A stretch of DNA of 64,000 nt, taken from NCBI GenBank assembly GCA_009731375.1, contig BJOX01000371.1:308898-372897 (forward strand). Reading direction: 5' to 3'. The notes beneath the pieces are model-generated. The model had not been told where the DNA came from and did not search any database. It saw only the letters and a list, made by a program, of their open reading frames with translations. Position 1 is the stretch's first letter; each line of letters opens with the position of its first letter. A program made the translations under genes and the position numbers. The stretch is from Paulinella micropora (Eukaryota > Cercozoa > Imbricatea > Euglyphida). Positions 1-9,177 of the stretch are shown here, piece by piece.

Positions 1-2
1 AT

Positions 3-2358
3 TCAATCAATTCAACAACAAAGGGAACATTTATCGTTTTCAATTCTACCAGTAATATCGGCTCTATTGCTAGTTTGGATATGAAAACTGCAACATATTA
101 CAACTTTGAAATTTCTGCGAAAAAAATAAGTTTTATTATTGACGGGACGATTGTCGGTTGGGTAAATGCTTCGGGGCTAGATTGTAATAGTAGCAAAATA
201 GCCAACCTTGGAACTCCGACATTAGCAACGGACGGAGCGACAAAAGGGTATGCGGACACATTGGACGGGCAAAATGTAAAACTATCAACAGACCAAACCA
301 TAACAGGAAGCAAAACATTTAATGGGGCGAGCACTGTGATAAAATATCTAACTTTAACGAACAATGCCGATTTTAATAATCAAACTATCACTAATGGTGG
401 AAATATAACATATAATGGGGCGAGGATATTAAACCAAAATGGAGGAGATATATTCTTTTCACAGACATCAGGAGATTATCAGTATTTCTTATTTACTCTA
501 AATACCGCTACAAGTGGAACCGCTAACCAACGAGGTTATGTATTCACGAATGTAGCATCTGATGTAAAAGGGGCGGGACTTTATATTTCAAAACTTTTGG
601 ATAATAAAAGTGCTTCGTCTGACATTGTCCGTTTTAACAATGCTGGCGGTATGCGGTTTTATGGAGCCTTAGATATGAACTCAAACAATATAACAAATGG
701 TGGAACAATAACAGGAACAACATTAACGACAACTGCGGGTATATCAACAACAACGGCAACCGCAAGCGGACTAATAACGGCAAATGCGGGGATTACATAT
801 ACTGGCACACTAACATCAGCAACGAATGTCAGTGGAGCAAAAATAGGAGTTCAGGGAATAACAGACAGAACAAATGCAAAAGGAATATTTCTATGGGATA
901 CAACCAATACAAGTTGGGGGATTTATGCAGCGTCTGGTGGAGCAAGCAAAAGTTTAGCAAATGGTACGGCAGTTTCAGGAAATGATTTTAGTTCGTATAG
1001 TTTTCGGTTTAGGGTTGCTAATGATGCTACGATGGGTTTTGTGTGGGAGAATGGCTCTGAGCAATTGCTAATGTCTTTGAATGGAGCAAACGGGACTTTA
1101 TGGACAAAAGGATTAATAACCGCGAGTGCTGGTATATCAACAACAACATTAACAACGAGCGATAAAATAACAACAGCATCAACCAAACCAATAATTATCG
1201 GCAACACAACAAAAGGAATAGGATTTACAGGAGGACTAGATTTACACGGCCCCGCTGGCACAACCAATCCTACTATCATACAAGGCCCACATATACAAGC
1301 ATTTACAGCCACCGACATTTACCCAATTTTTCAACAAATGAATCAAGCACACAATAACATAAATCTTACTTTTGATGCTTATTACGATGGAAACGACATA
1401 TGGAAATCAAGTCATAGCGGTTCAAATTTCCAGATAAATAAAGGCACTAATTTAAATTTCAACTACAAATCAGGAATAGCCCAAGGAACAGGATTTTTCT
1501 TTGATACTGCGATGAGCATAAGCACCGCAGGATTATTAACTGCANNNNNNNNNNATAACGGCAAATGCTGGAATTACATACACAGGAACACTAACGACGG
1601 CAGTTGCTGGCAGTGGAGCGAAGATAGGAATTCAGGGACAAACAGACGGGACGAATGCGAGAGGAATATTTGTATGGGACATTGGAGATTCAAACTGGGG
1701 GATTTATATGAGCCAGTCTGGGAATAATAAATCATTAAGTGGAGGAACAGCACCAGCAGGAGGAGGTGGAGGATTAACTTCTTATTCTATTAGATTTAGA
1801 GTAAATGGTTCTTCAACGAGTGGTTTCATATGGGAGAATAATTCAAATACTGCTTTAATGTCATTAAGAGCAAGCGATGGGCAATTATGGGTATTGTCTA
1901 ATCCAATTCAATATTCAGACAAGAGAAAAAAAGAAGATATAAAGGAATGTTTAGGCTTAGATTTTATTAATAAGTTAAATCCAGTCTGCTATCGTATGAT
2001 TGATGACAAAAAGAAATGTAGGACTGGCTTAATAGCACAGGAATTAGAAGAAATACTAACAGAAATGGATATGCTAGATTTTGGCGGTTTTATAAAAGAA
2101 ACAATTATGGTTCCCTGTCCAAAGCAAAGAGCGGAATACGAATTGAAAGGTGTGAGTGTTAAGCCAGAAGATGTTAAATGTATTGATAGTGGTGATGTCG
2201 GTTATGGTATAGGTTATTCCGAGTTTATAGCCCCGTTAATTAAAGCGGTTCAACAATTATCAGATAATCTCGGACATGTCCGAGATAGGGTAGTTAATTT
2301 AGAAAAAGAAAATAAAAATCTCATGAATATACTACAAGAAATTAGAGAAAATGGCTAA
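3..2358 (+). CDS. Virion fiber with C-terminal S74 intramolecular chaperone domain (5' partial)
   Basis: The frame is open from base 3 and the start lies outside the window. The shaft is low-complexity and rich in Thr, Ser, Asn and Gly, with repeated modules such as TASGLITANAGIS and VKLSTDQTI. This is typical of trimeric beta-helical phage fibers. The C-terminus (about 1,905-2,358) is a peptidase S74/ICA chaperone domain: YSDKRKKEDI start, GLIAQELEEI, then YSEFIAPLIKAVQ, followed by a coiled coil. Known S74 domains help the fiber trimerise and then cut themselves off. A nominal 10-N gap at 1,545-1,554 separates two frames that both read as fiber (the second is open from 1,555), so the gene is probably intact. 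E2 has a homologue (39,632-43,372) whose shaft is nearly identical in DNA. It likely acts in host recognition (inference). Confidence 0.85.
2267..2286. repeat. 20-bp palindrome, copy 1 of the ATCTC..GAGAT family, inside the fiber gene
   Basis: A perfect 20-bp palindrome with arms ATCTCGGAC and GTCCGAGAT lies within the coding sequence of the fiber C-terminus. It encodes DNLGHVR, residues not matched in the E2 fiber at the same place, so it looks like an in-frame insertion. Related palindromes occur at 4,832, 6,185, 7,121 and 39,038. Confidence 0.8.
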
Positions 2359-2701
2359 TAATACAACCAGACTTCACAGACCCCCACCTATTATGGATAT
2401 GGATGGCGAACTAACTCCAGAATTAAAATCCCGTGTTCTTGAAGTAGAACTAAAGACTGAGGAAAAAAAAGTAGAGCATGAATTGGAAGATAACTGGTCG
2501 TGCTGTTGTATGAAAAATAGACCGACAGACAGCCGCCTTATTAAATACTTATTTCAAATGGGTGTCATTATCTCCATCATCACCCTTTGTATCGTAAGGC
2601 TATCTGAAAAGAACTTGCCTTGTGAGGTCGCTAATACTTATGTCGGTATTTTAACATTGCTTATCGGTATCTGCCTTCCTTCGCCTTCTTCAAAGAAATG
2701 A
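2351..2701 (+). CDS. Small two-helix membrane protein, conserved in both elements
   Basis: A 116-residue protein whose ATG overlaps the fiber stop codon by 8 nt, the same overlap as in E2. The N-terminal half is hydrophilic and faces one side of the membrane (Pro-rich start, then a charged Glu/Lys stretch). Two hydrophobic segments follow, around YLFQMGVIISIITLCIVRL and YVGILTLLIGICLP, ending in a short Pro/Ser/Lys tail. The Cys residues before the first helix (CCCM) are a possible palmitoylation or metal site. Small two-helix proteins of this shape are common in large and mid-size DNA viruses of protists, but no function is established. Conservation and coupling to the fiber suggest a role at the virion surface or in membrane handling (inference). 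The E2 copy (39,283-39,639) is almost identical. Confidence 0.8.
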   Translation: MANNTTRLHRPPPIMDMDGELTPELKSRVLEVELKTEEKKVEHELEDNWSCCCMKNRPTDSRLIKYLFQMGVIISIITLCIVRLSEKNLPCEVANTYVGILTLLIGICLPSPSSKK

Positions 2702-2899
2702 ACATTCATAGGTATGTATTTTATACCACATATCATCATTTGAGCACATTAAAGGCAGGGCTTCATCAAAACTTATACACCAATCTGACATTGGTTTGTA
2801 AATACATTTGATTTTTGAGTTAATCCCGCTCTGGATACAATAAACACAACTTATTCTTTTTTTCACTTATCCGTGAGTAAAAGTCGCAGGCAGTCCGCG
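2690..2899 (-). pseudogene. Broken remnant of the small Cys-rich secreted protein gene of E2
   Basis: Read on the minus strand, this stretch matches the E2 gene at 39,012-39,281. RTACDFYSR and SEKKN are in one frame; CVYCIQSG and SFDEALPLMC to a terminal TGA are in another. The frames part next to a run of seven A, where E1 has two bases fewer than E2. The first third, including the start and signal-like segment, is absent. The gene is therefore truncated and frameshifted in E1 while intact in E2. Its position, tail-to-tail with the membrane protein gene, is the same in both elements. Confidence 0.7.
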
Positions 2900-2943
2900 A
2901 AAATATTTTGATTATTAAAAAGTTTATCATCAGTAATATAAAC

Positions 2944-3468
2944 ATGACTGACTATAAATACCAAAAGATTATTTTTCTGAGCAATGATTTTGCGGGAGGA
3001 AGCAAAACATTTAATAAAAATATCCAAATGTCATTCACACCCACCAAAATGAATGTTAAGTTTATCCACTATATGAACGACCAGACNNNNNNNNNNNNNN
3101 NNNNNNNNNNNNNNNNNNNNNNNNNNNNNNNNNNNNNNNNNNNNNNNNNNNNNNNNNNNNNNNNNNNNNNNNNNNNNNNNNNNNNNNNNNNNNNNNNNNN
3201 NNNNNNNNNNNNNNNNNNNNNNNNNNNNNNNNNNNNNNNNNNNNNNNNNNNNNNNNNNNNNNNNNNNNNNNNNNNNNNNNNNNNNNNNNNNNNNNGGAAC
3301 ATTTGCGGACAGCACCACAGCAAACATTTCAAACCTCGGTTATAATTTGGGTGTTGTCGGATGGACGGACGGACAATATACATTTAAAGTCCTTGAAACC
3401 GACAGCGGAAATATTGACACAGGAAATTTAGCGGGAAGAATTGTTGTGTGTTTGGAATTCGTTGCGTA
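2944..3468 (+). CDS. Possible virion protein, interrupted by a 209-N gap
   Basis: The likely start is the ATG at 2,944 (MTDYKYQKIIF...), after an AT-rich leader. The gap at 3,087-3,295 hides the middle, and the two visible parts are in different frames relative to the N count. The C-terminal part reads to a TAG at 3,468 and is rich in Gly, Thr and beta-type residues (GVVGWTDGQYTFKVLETDSG, then RIVVCLEFVA). This is consistent with a beta-sandwich structural protein of roughly 170-200 residues, too short for a double jelly-roll major capsid protein unless the gap is much longer than shown. Placement between the fiber/membrane pair and the packaging ATPase fits a structural role. No family was recognised. 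Confidence 0.5.
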
Positions 3469-3521
3469 GCAACAATGTATGAATTCAGAAATTCATAACT
3501 ATTTCTTGCTTAATAATATAT

Positions 3522-4200
3522 ATGATGCTTAAGATAAACTATGTCAAGGTGAAGCCAGTAAAACAAGAGGGTGATGGAAACAAAAAAGCAAAAGGTTATA
3601 AATTATTCAATGAGCCATATGCTAACATATTTTTGCTTGCCCGTAAGAAGAGCGGGAAAACAACAGCACTATTTGAAATACTGAAACGGACAACAGACAG
3701 AAAAGCCCGTATCGTTATTATCGCTTCAACAATCCACAAGGACTACATTTATAAAGCAATGGTTAAGCACTTTAAGAACAGAGGCAACCCGATGGCAATA
3801 TATACCTTTCTCAAATCGGATGGTGTAAATGTTATAGACTATGAATTAGACAAACTGAACAAACCAGACGAAGAGCANNNNNNNNNNGAGTGGATTAAGA
3901 GGCAAGTCCGTAAGTGATTTGTTAAAAAAGAATAGGCACTATAAATCAAAGGTGATTATGTCTAGTCAGTATCTGAACGACCTACGGCCAGAAGCAATTA
4001 AGCAGTTAGATTATCTATTAATCTTTCCAAGCCAGTCTCAGGACAAAATGGAACTCGTGTATAAACACTTAGACTTATCTTTTGATTTTGATTACTTTCT
4101 TCAAAAGTATCACGAAGCAACAAAGGAGAGATTTAATTTTCTTTATGTTTCAAGTGTTGATGATGAGTTAAGAAAAAATTTTGCTTACAGATTAAAATAA
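3522..4200 (+). CDS. A32-like (FtsK/HerA) genome-packaging ATPase, with a 10-N gap
   Basis: Pumps viral DNA into capsids; this ATPase is a hallmark of PLVs, virophages and large DNA viruses. The first segment carries the Walker A loop within LARKKSGKTTAL. The second segment (open from 3,889) reads RGKSVSDLLKKN, then VIMSSQYLNDL and QLDYLLIF, the arrangement that follows Walker B in this family. The Walker B acidic pair itself should fall in the nominal 10-N gap (3,878-3,887), which also shifts the frame. Total length, about 225 residues, is normal. The ATG at 3,522 follows an AT-rich stretch (TTAATAATATATATG). E2 encodes a different, longer packaging ATPase (34,804-35,700), so the two are not recently exchanged. 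Confidence 0.8.
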
Positions 4201-4236
4201 TATTTTTAGAATTAATAAATATTTTTTCATAGTGTA

Positions 4237-4560
4237 ATGGTAGTGAAAACAACTCGTGTTGAAGTTATTCCAACAATCGGCAAACGAACTATTAACTCAA
4301 GCACAATGGCTGGAGGTAAAAAGAAGTCTGGTCGCAAGAAGAAGCAAGGAGGCAAGGGGCAGGCTGGCGGTAAAATTAACTGGGCAAAGGTTGGAAGAAC
4401 CGCAATGGCTGTGAATAAATTTCTTCGTGATAACAAGATTATTTCAAAGACTGCGAATGCTCTTGGTGATGTCGGGGTTCCATATGCGTCTCGTATAGGC
4501 TCTACCGCCGCGAAACTTGGATATGGTAGGCAGAGCGGACGTGGCGCCTTAAAGTTTTGA
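4237..4560 (+). CDS. Small basic core-like protein with a possible protease cleavage site
   Basis: A 107-residue, strongly basic protein. After 24 residues comes MAGGKKKSGRKKKQGGKG, then a neutral alpha-helical part and a Gly/Arg-rich end (GYGRQSGRGALKF). MAGG-K fits the adenovirus-protease consensus [MIL]XGG-X, and the next gene downstream encodes an adenain-type protease. A precursor cut in the virion to release a DNA-condensing peptide, as with adenovirus core proteins, is the simplest reading (inference). The first residues (MVVKTTRVEV) resemble those of the next gene (MVSKTKKVKK). The short spacer before it is AT-rich with ATAAATATTTTTT, repeated before the next gene and probably promoter-like. 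Confidence 0.65.
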   Translation: MVVKTTRVEVIPTIGKRTINSSTMAGGKKKSGRKKKQGGKGQAGGKINWAKVGRTAMAVNKFLRDNKIISKTANALGDVGVPYASRIGSTAAKLGYGRQSGRGALKF

Positions 4561-4608
4561 AAGATAATTGTTTGAAATTATGTATAAATATTTTTTGTTA
4601 AAATATAC

Positions 4609-6735
4609 ATGGTTTCTAAAACCAAGAAAGTGAAGAAACAGAAATTAAGACCCCCGCGGGTTTATAGAAATAAAAGCGGGAAGCCGTATATTATCCAGAA
4701 GGGTAAAAAATATCATCTTGATTTCGGTAAGAAAACAAATGATATGAGCACACTTCAAATTGTTAAACTTTTTATGAAATACTTGAGCAGACCGCGGATG
4801 ACTAAGAGAATGAAGACAAAGAAGGAAGATAATCTCCGACATGTCGGAGATAAGCGAAAAGTCCAGAGCCTTTCAGAGATTGAGCAGAATACGAGAACCG
4901 CCATTAATGACCACTTAGACAAACTCAGAAAGGAAAAATACGAAAAGATTGATGAGATAGACCAAAAAGAGAAAAAGGCAAGGGATGATTTAGAAGAGGA
5001 GAAAAAGAGGCAGGAGCGTCGCGGAGACGCAGATGCGAAGGAAAGACAAGAGATGATGGATAGGGAACATAAAAGAGAACTGGCGGAGATTAATGAAAGA
5101 AAGGAAGAAATAAATAGGACATTAAGAAGGGAGCAAAAACTCATAGAGGATGTAAAATATGAAGAAGACAGAAAAAATAGAATACAAGCATTACCACCAC
5201 CGCAATATCAATATATTATGCCACCGCAATATGGACAGCCACAAACACCACAATTTGGACAGCCACAAGCACCACAATTTGGAGCACCGCCGCAAGCACC
5301 ACCATTAGCACCACCATTTGGAGCACCGCCATTAGGAGATGAAGCACCATTGAAAACGAAAGAGCAATATGAGGAAGAAAAAAAGCAAAAGCAGAAAGAT
5401 ATTGAAACACTGAAATTAGCAGGATATACAGATAAATTCATTAAAAAGATGAGTCTCAAAGACCTACAAAAAGCCAGTCAAGATATTCAGACGGCTATAG
5501 CCACAGCAACGTCTTTAGAGGAACAGAAAAAGTTAGCAGAAGAATATAAAGAAAAACTTGAAAAAGAAGAAAATAAAGCAGAAGAAAAGGGTAAGCATTT
5601 TGACCATTTAACATTTAACCATTTTTTAATCTCAGGATTTTCAAAAACTTATCACCCAAACATTACTATAAAAAAGTTAGCACAGGCTTTAAAAAAGAGA
5701 CTAGATAGTGAAGGTCATAAAAAATTAAACTACAAAGACACTTCAAAGTGGATTATTGACATGATTAAAAGGTTTAATATTGATGTTGGAAATGAAGAAC
5801 AAAATGTGAAAAGAAGAATAGCGGATTATGCTAGATATGAAGAGTTTATGGGTATTACTGAACAAAAAGGGAGTGGAGCGAAGACATTAGAAGAATTAAT
5901 TGATAAGGTATTTTCAATAGCGAAAATAAAAAAATACTTAGCCCGCAAAGATTGGAAACACACAATGAATAAAAAGGACTTTGTAAATACTCTAACGAAC
6001 AAAATGACGATATACCCAAATGTTGATAAACAAGTTTCAAATGATTTGAATATTGACGAGGGAATGCCCCAACCGCTACCCCCGAGCGTCGCGGAGACAC
6101 CGCTACCCCCGCCACCAGAGCCAGCAACAGATACGACTACACCGCCAGACCGAACACCACTAGAGGAGCCACAACAACCACCAAATCTCCAACCAGTTGG
6201 AGATAATGAGCCACAGCAAGAGGAGGAACAGCAGGGAGAAGGTCGCGGTTTAATGACTAATGAAATAGATGACATAATGAAAAAATATGGATGGTATCTC
6301 GGAGCAATAGCCAGCGATGAAATCTACAAACTAAATCCAGAAAAAAGAAAGCGATACGGATTTATTATGAATTTAGATAATCACAAACAAGCGGGGTCTC
6401 ATTGGATTGCTATATGGGTAAGTCTGGATAAAGACAGGTCAGTGGAAGTGTATGACCCTTTAACGCTTTACCAACCAACGGAAGACTTTCAACAACAAAT
6501 GAAACAAATAATTGACAAAAGCCACCCCCATAGTTATTTATTAATGAAGGTTAATCAAGTAAAAGAGCAGAGTGATACCAGCGATACCTGCGGATGGTTT
6601 GCTATGAGGTTTTTAATGGAGCGGGCGAAAGGTGTAAGGTTTAAATTCGCCAGTGGTTTCACAGACCTAAAAGAAGACGAAGCAGAAAAGTTAAAAGCAC
6701 AGAATGGCTATGGACATTTTGATACATTTATCTAA
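4609..6735 (+). CDS. Large protein with C-terminal adenain/Ulp1-type cysteine protease
   Basis: 708 residues. Layout: a basic N-terminus (1-75); a charged coiled-coil-rich region (about 80-190, many Glu/Lys/Arg); a Pro/Gln/Gly/Ala-rich linker (about 195-245); a second helical charged region (250-330); an unknown alpha-helical domain (335-480); another Pro-rich linker (485-545); and a C-terminal protease (549-708). The protease has the C5/C48 catalytic order: His598 in GSHWIAIW, Asp616 in EVYDPL, Gln650 in VNQVK and Cys661 in DTCGWFAMRF. In PLVs and adenoviruses such enzymes mature capsid and core precursors. The long N-terminal extension is unusual, as most family members are about 200 residues; it may be a scaffold cleaved by its own protease (inference). 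Two small palindromic insertions and two copies of a GC-rich motif sit in the coding sequence. Confidence 0.85.
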   Translation: MVSKTKKVKKQKLRPPRVYRNKSGKPYIIQKGKKYHLDFGKKTNDMSTLQIVKLFMKYLSRPRMTKRMKTKKEDNLRHVGDKRKVQSLSEIEQNTRTAINDHLDKLRKEKYEKIDEIDQKEKKARDDLEEEKKRQERRGDADAKERQEMMDREHKRELAEINERKEEINRTLRREQKLIEDVKYEEDRKNRIQALPPPQYQYIMPPQYGQPQTPQFGQPQAPQFGAPPQAPPLAPPFGAPPLGDEAPLKTKEQYEEEKKQKQKDIETLKLAGYTDKFIKKMSLKDLQKASQDIQTAIATATSLEEQKKLAEEYKEKLEKEENKAEEKGKHFDHLTFNHFLISGFSKTYHPNITIKKLAQALKKRLDSEGHKKLNYKDTSKWIIDMIKRFNIDVGNEEQNVKRRIADYARYEEFMGITEQKGSGAKTLEELIDKVFSIAKIKKYLARKDWKHTMNKKDFVNTLTNKMTIYPNVDKQVSNDLNIDEGMPQPLPPSVAETPLPPPPEPATDTTTPPDRTPLEEPQQPPNLQPVGDNEPQQEEEQQGEGRGLMTNEIDDIMKKYGWYLGAIASDEIYKLNPEKRKRYGFIMNLDNHKQAGSHWIAIWVSLDKDRSVEVYDPLTLYQPTEDFQQQMKQIIDKSHPHSYLLMKVNQVKEQSDTSDTCGWFAMRFLMERAKGVRFKFASGFTDLKEDEAEKLKAQNGYGHFDTFI
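4832..4851. repeat. 20-bp palindrome, copy 2 of the ATCTC..GAGAT family
   Basis: A perfect palindrome (arms ATCTCCGAC and GTCGGAGAT) inside the protease-fusion gene, encoding part of NLRHVGDK. Relative to copy 1 the inner stem positions differ on both sides, so pairing is kept. Confidence 0.8.
6185..6204. repeat. 20-bp stem-loop, copy 3 of the ATCTC..GAGAT family
   Basis: Arms ATCTCCAAC and GTTGGAGAT around a 2-nt centre (CA), in the Pro-rich linker before the protease domain. It is read in a frame different from copy 2, which argues against protein-level conservation. Confidence 0.75.
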
Positions 6736-6762
6736 AAGATATTTATCTATAATATACGCATC

Positions 6763-7008
6763 ATGGACTATAAGGGAGGAAGAAGTTCTGGTATCTNNNN
6801 NNNNNNTCGAAAACCGATTAATTTTTTTGAAAAGAGCCCGCTTTATGACAAGCGAGAAGAAGAGGGTTATGAAGTGGCAGGTCTGTCTTTGGATACCAAA
6901 CGACGATATGAATGGAGTGCGGAAGGGGTAAAGCAATTGAATTATTATACTTATGCTATTCTTCAGAGGACTATCGTCGTGAAGGGAATTGAAATTTTGA
7001 TGAGTTGA
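6763..7008 (+). CDS. Small unknown protein, interrupted by a 10-N gap
   Basis: The ATG at 6,763 opens MDYKGGRSSGI, then a nominal gap (6,797-6,806), then a charged segment ending at a TGA at 7,008. Visible text includes INFFEKSPLYDKREEEGYE and LNYYTYAILQRTIVVKGIEIL. Length is about 80 residues if the gap is short. No family was recognised. It starts 27 nt after the protease stop and is followed directly by a strong hairpin. Confidence 0.45.
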   Translation: MDYKGGRSSGIXXXXRKPINFFEKSPLYDKREEEGYEVAGLSLDTKRRYEWSAEGVKQLNYYTYAILQRTIVVKGIEILMS

Positions 7009-7058
7009 TATTTGTAAATTCACACTTTCGCTTCGCTTTCGTGTGCTTTACAAATATC
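7007..7058 (+). terminator. Hairpin at the 3' end of the plus-strand gene run
   Basis: Perfect 12-bp arms (GATATTTGTAAA / TTTACAAATATC), reinforced by an inner CACAC/GTGTG pair, enclose a GCTTCGC loop. The hairpin begins at the stop codon of the preceding small gene. Hairpins directly after stop codons act as transcript-end signals in some giant viruses and virophages; that role here is inferred. Confidence 0.55.
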
Positions 7059-7098
7059 GTGAAAAGTAAAATATTTATTTTTTGGTATTTAAAAAAAC

Positions 7099-7163
7099 GA
7101 TATTTTATAATAAGCGTGATATCTCAAACAGGTTTGAGATTGTGAGTGTCATTATAAAATATC
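7099..7163. promoter_or_regulatory. Nested palindrome directly upstream of the adhesin gene
   Basis: Outer arms of 13 bp (GATATTTTATAAT at 7,099 and its exact complement at 7,151-7,163) enclose a second palindrome at 7,121-7,140 (ATCTCAAAC / GTTTGAGAT), which is copy 4 of the dispersed 20-bp family. The structure ends at the base before the adhesin ATG at 7,165, so it may be the promoter or leader of that gene. Confidence 0.55.
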
Positions 7164-7164
7164 A

Positions 7165-8400
7165 ATGTCTCATCAGAGAAACTTAATCGCACAAAATCCT
7201 AGAGGAGAGTTCATTAACCTAAAAGTAGGATATGATGGCCACATTGATAATATGAAGACAGCCTTCGGCGAAACAACAACTGCGCAATTAACACCAGTAT
7301 TACAAGAAATCTTTCCATATACCATTAATACAAGGGTATGGACAAAAACAGAAACTAAAGCAAGTGTGTCATTTTTGGATAATATGGCTGAATTTAAAAC
7401 TCAAGCGAATGCGACGGCGGATGCTGAATTAGTAAGTAAAAGGAGAATAAAATATAGAACTGGAACGGGTGTACTTGCTCGCTTTACTGCTCTATGGACG
7501 ACGGATGATACAAAAGCATATTATTCATTTATTGGAATAGGAAATGACCTTAACGATGGATTTTATTTTTACAAAAATCACGAAGGAATGAATATCGCAC
7601 ATTGTAAAAGAACTGATGTAGAATATATTGACCAAAAAGACTGGGATGACCCGTGCGATGGAACTTCGGCTATGCCAGACTTAGAATGGAGCGTAGGAAA
7701 TGTATTTCAAATTCAATTTCAGTATCTTGGGTTTGGTGCTATTAAGTTTTCAATTGAAAATCCAGAGACTGGTGAATTTCAACTAGTTCATATGATTAAG
7801 TATGCTAATTCGAATGATGAAGTAAGCCTTGGAAATACGACATTACCATTTACAGCAGTCATGAGAAATGATGCAAAGACTGGAATACAAATTCTTAAAA
7901 CGGCGAGTGCTAGTTTATTCATTGAGGGGTTGAATACTATTAATACAAGTATAACGAATTCAATTGAGGGTGCTGAAGTAGCCCACACTACAGAAAGACC
8001 GATATTGAGTATAAGAAATAAGGCTAAATATGATAGTGCTGGTGCTAACTTAGACAATTATTCATTAGTGTATCCATCATTAATAAGCATTAGTAATGAA
8101 GACTCAAAAACGAATGTCGTCAGAATGGTGGTTAATGGAACATTAACTGGAGCAGTGTATGCGGATGTAGATACGAAATATTCAATAGTTGATGCCGACA
8201 CAACAGCGACTGCTATCGCCAACGGAACGACTATTTTTAAAATATATGTTAATGCTAATTCAACTCAACAAATCAATCTAAGAAATTATGATATTTATCT
8301 GTCTCCAAGTGATGTATTAACTTTTACACAGAAATCGGTTTCTACTACTAATAATGGTGGAAATGTCAATATTATCGCTAATTTTATAGAGGATTGGTAA
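7165..8400 (+). CDS. Adhesin-like virion surface protein
   Basis: 411 residues, exactly the length of its E2 homologue (29,797-31,032). Shared landmarks are TAFGE, LTPVLQ, INTR, KTET, KYRTGTGVLARF, a Gly/Asp-rich IGIGN segment, VFQIQFQYLGFGAIKFSIENPETG and a C-terminal NFIEDW. This pattern resembles a beta-rich adhesin domain I associate with phage tail and virus surface proteins (family recall, not searched). The N-terminus and C-terminal third are more variable. It ends E1's plus-strand run and converges on the minus-strand gene ending at 8,438. A receptor-binding or decoration role is inferred. Overall divergence from the E2 copy is high, unlike the fiber. Confidence 0.6.
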   Translation: MSHQRNLIAQNPRGEFINLKVGYDGHIDNMKTAFGETTTAQLTPVLQEIFPYTINTRVWTKTETKASVSFLDNMAEFKTQANATADAELVSKRRIKYRTGTGVLARFTALWTTDDTKAYYSFIGIGNDLNDGFYFYKNHEGMNIAHCKRTDVEYIDQKDWDDPCDGTSAMPDLEWSVGNVFQIQFQYLGFGAIKFSIENPETGEFQLVHMIKYANSNDEVSLGNTTLPFTAVMRNDAKTGIQILKTASASLFIEGLNTINTSITNSIEGAEVAHTTERPILSIRNKAKYDSAGANLDNYSLVYPSLISISNEDSKTNVVRMVVNGTLTGAVYADVDTKYSIVDADTTATAIANGTTIFKIYVNANSTQQINLRNYDIYLSPSDVLTFTQKSVSTTNNGGNVNIIANFIEDW

Positions 8401-8437
8401 AGCCAAAAAAAATTTAGTGGAAGACAATGTAATATCA

Positions 8438-8874
8438 TCACAAATATTTTTTTACCGCATCTTTGTTATTAAAATAAGGTTGTTGAATTAAATATTCAAG
8501 GTATGGTTTATCAATCTTAGCAACATCTTCAATTTTCATTTTTTTNNNNNNNNNNGAAGAAAAATATCGGTTTCGCTTTGTGCTATTTCTTCGCCGACCT
8601 TAGCCTTTATTTCAGTAATCCCCGTTTCTTTTAAATCTGCAGTCGTAAAAGGAGTGCTCTGCTCTTCGTCCGTTATAGCAAATGATGATTTATCTTGCAA
8701 ATCAACATTGGACGGAATTACTACTTTAACATTATCATCCCTCGGCTTATATTGCTCATAAAAAGAAACAATGTCAGGCTTTGTCCATTTAATAGTGGGT
8801 TTCTTAACTTCGCTGTCAATGTTCCATTTTTCAATTTCATTCAAGTAGTCCTGCTTGGTGCTTAGGTCTGTCAT
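8438..8874 (-). CDS. SAP-like N-terminus plus ExoX-like C-terminal module (10-N gap)
   Basis: Starts at the ATG at 8,874 (MTDLSTKQDYLNEIEKW). Residues 1-45 form a short helical module (YLNEIEKW ... KPDIVSFYEQYKP) like SAP-type DNA-binding motifs. A linker with the motif LKETGITEIKAKVGEE follows, then a nominal gap (8,546-8,555), and the reading resumes as IEDVAKIDKPYLEYLIQQPYF to a TGA at 8,438. That tail matches the small C-terminal module seen in ExoX-like exonucleases and again in the neighbouring fragment at 8,899-9,177. The E2 homologue (44,143-44,802) keeps the SAP-like part and the LKETGITEIKA motif but has a different C-terminus. A DNA-binding accessory role in replication or repair is likely (inference). 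Confidence 0.6.
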
Positions 8875-8898
8875 TGATATATATACTACAAAATAATT

Positions 8899-9177
8899 TT
8901 ATTGTAAATATTTTTTTACTTCTGCCTTAATGTCGGTGAATTTATCAAACCAAGGCTGTTTCATAACCCATTCAAGGTATGGCTTATCAATAACCGCTAT
9001 ATCTTGAATTTTCTTACCTTTATACTTACCAAATGGAAAAACATCGGTTGGCTTGCCTGCCCGTGCCTTTTCAATCATTTGGATTTCGTCAGTAATTATC
9101 TTTTTAACATCTGTAAGAGAAAATGTTTCTTTTTTATTTTCAATAGAGAGTTTCTCAAACTTCTCGCATAGTCTGGT
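8899..9177 (-). CDS. ExoX-like C-terminal module: end of pPolB or a separate gene (5' in gap)
   Basis: An open frame emerging from the 710-N gap reads a helical segment (KIITDEIQMIEKARAGKP), then FPFGKYKGKKIQDIA, KPYLEWVMKQPWF and a terminal KKYLQ. This is the compact module found at the C-terminus of ExoX-type exonucleases and attached to various viral replication proteins. It may be the C-terminus of the polymerase, since the gap size would fit the missing palm and thumb, or a separate protein. The next gene downstream ends in a similar module, so this is a tandem pair. Confidence 0.55.
   Translation of the reverse strand, partial: TRLCEKFEKLSIENKKETFSLTDVKKIITDEIQMIEKARAGKPTDVFPFGKYKGKKIQDIAVIDKPYLEWVMKQPWFDKFTDIKAEVKKYLQ

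Noticed and set aside
923-1318. Antisense frames opposite the fiber genes (also 40,470-43,000 plus strand)
   Set aside because: Shadow frames of the Thr/Ser-rich fiber; no start context or homologue.
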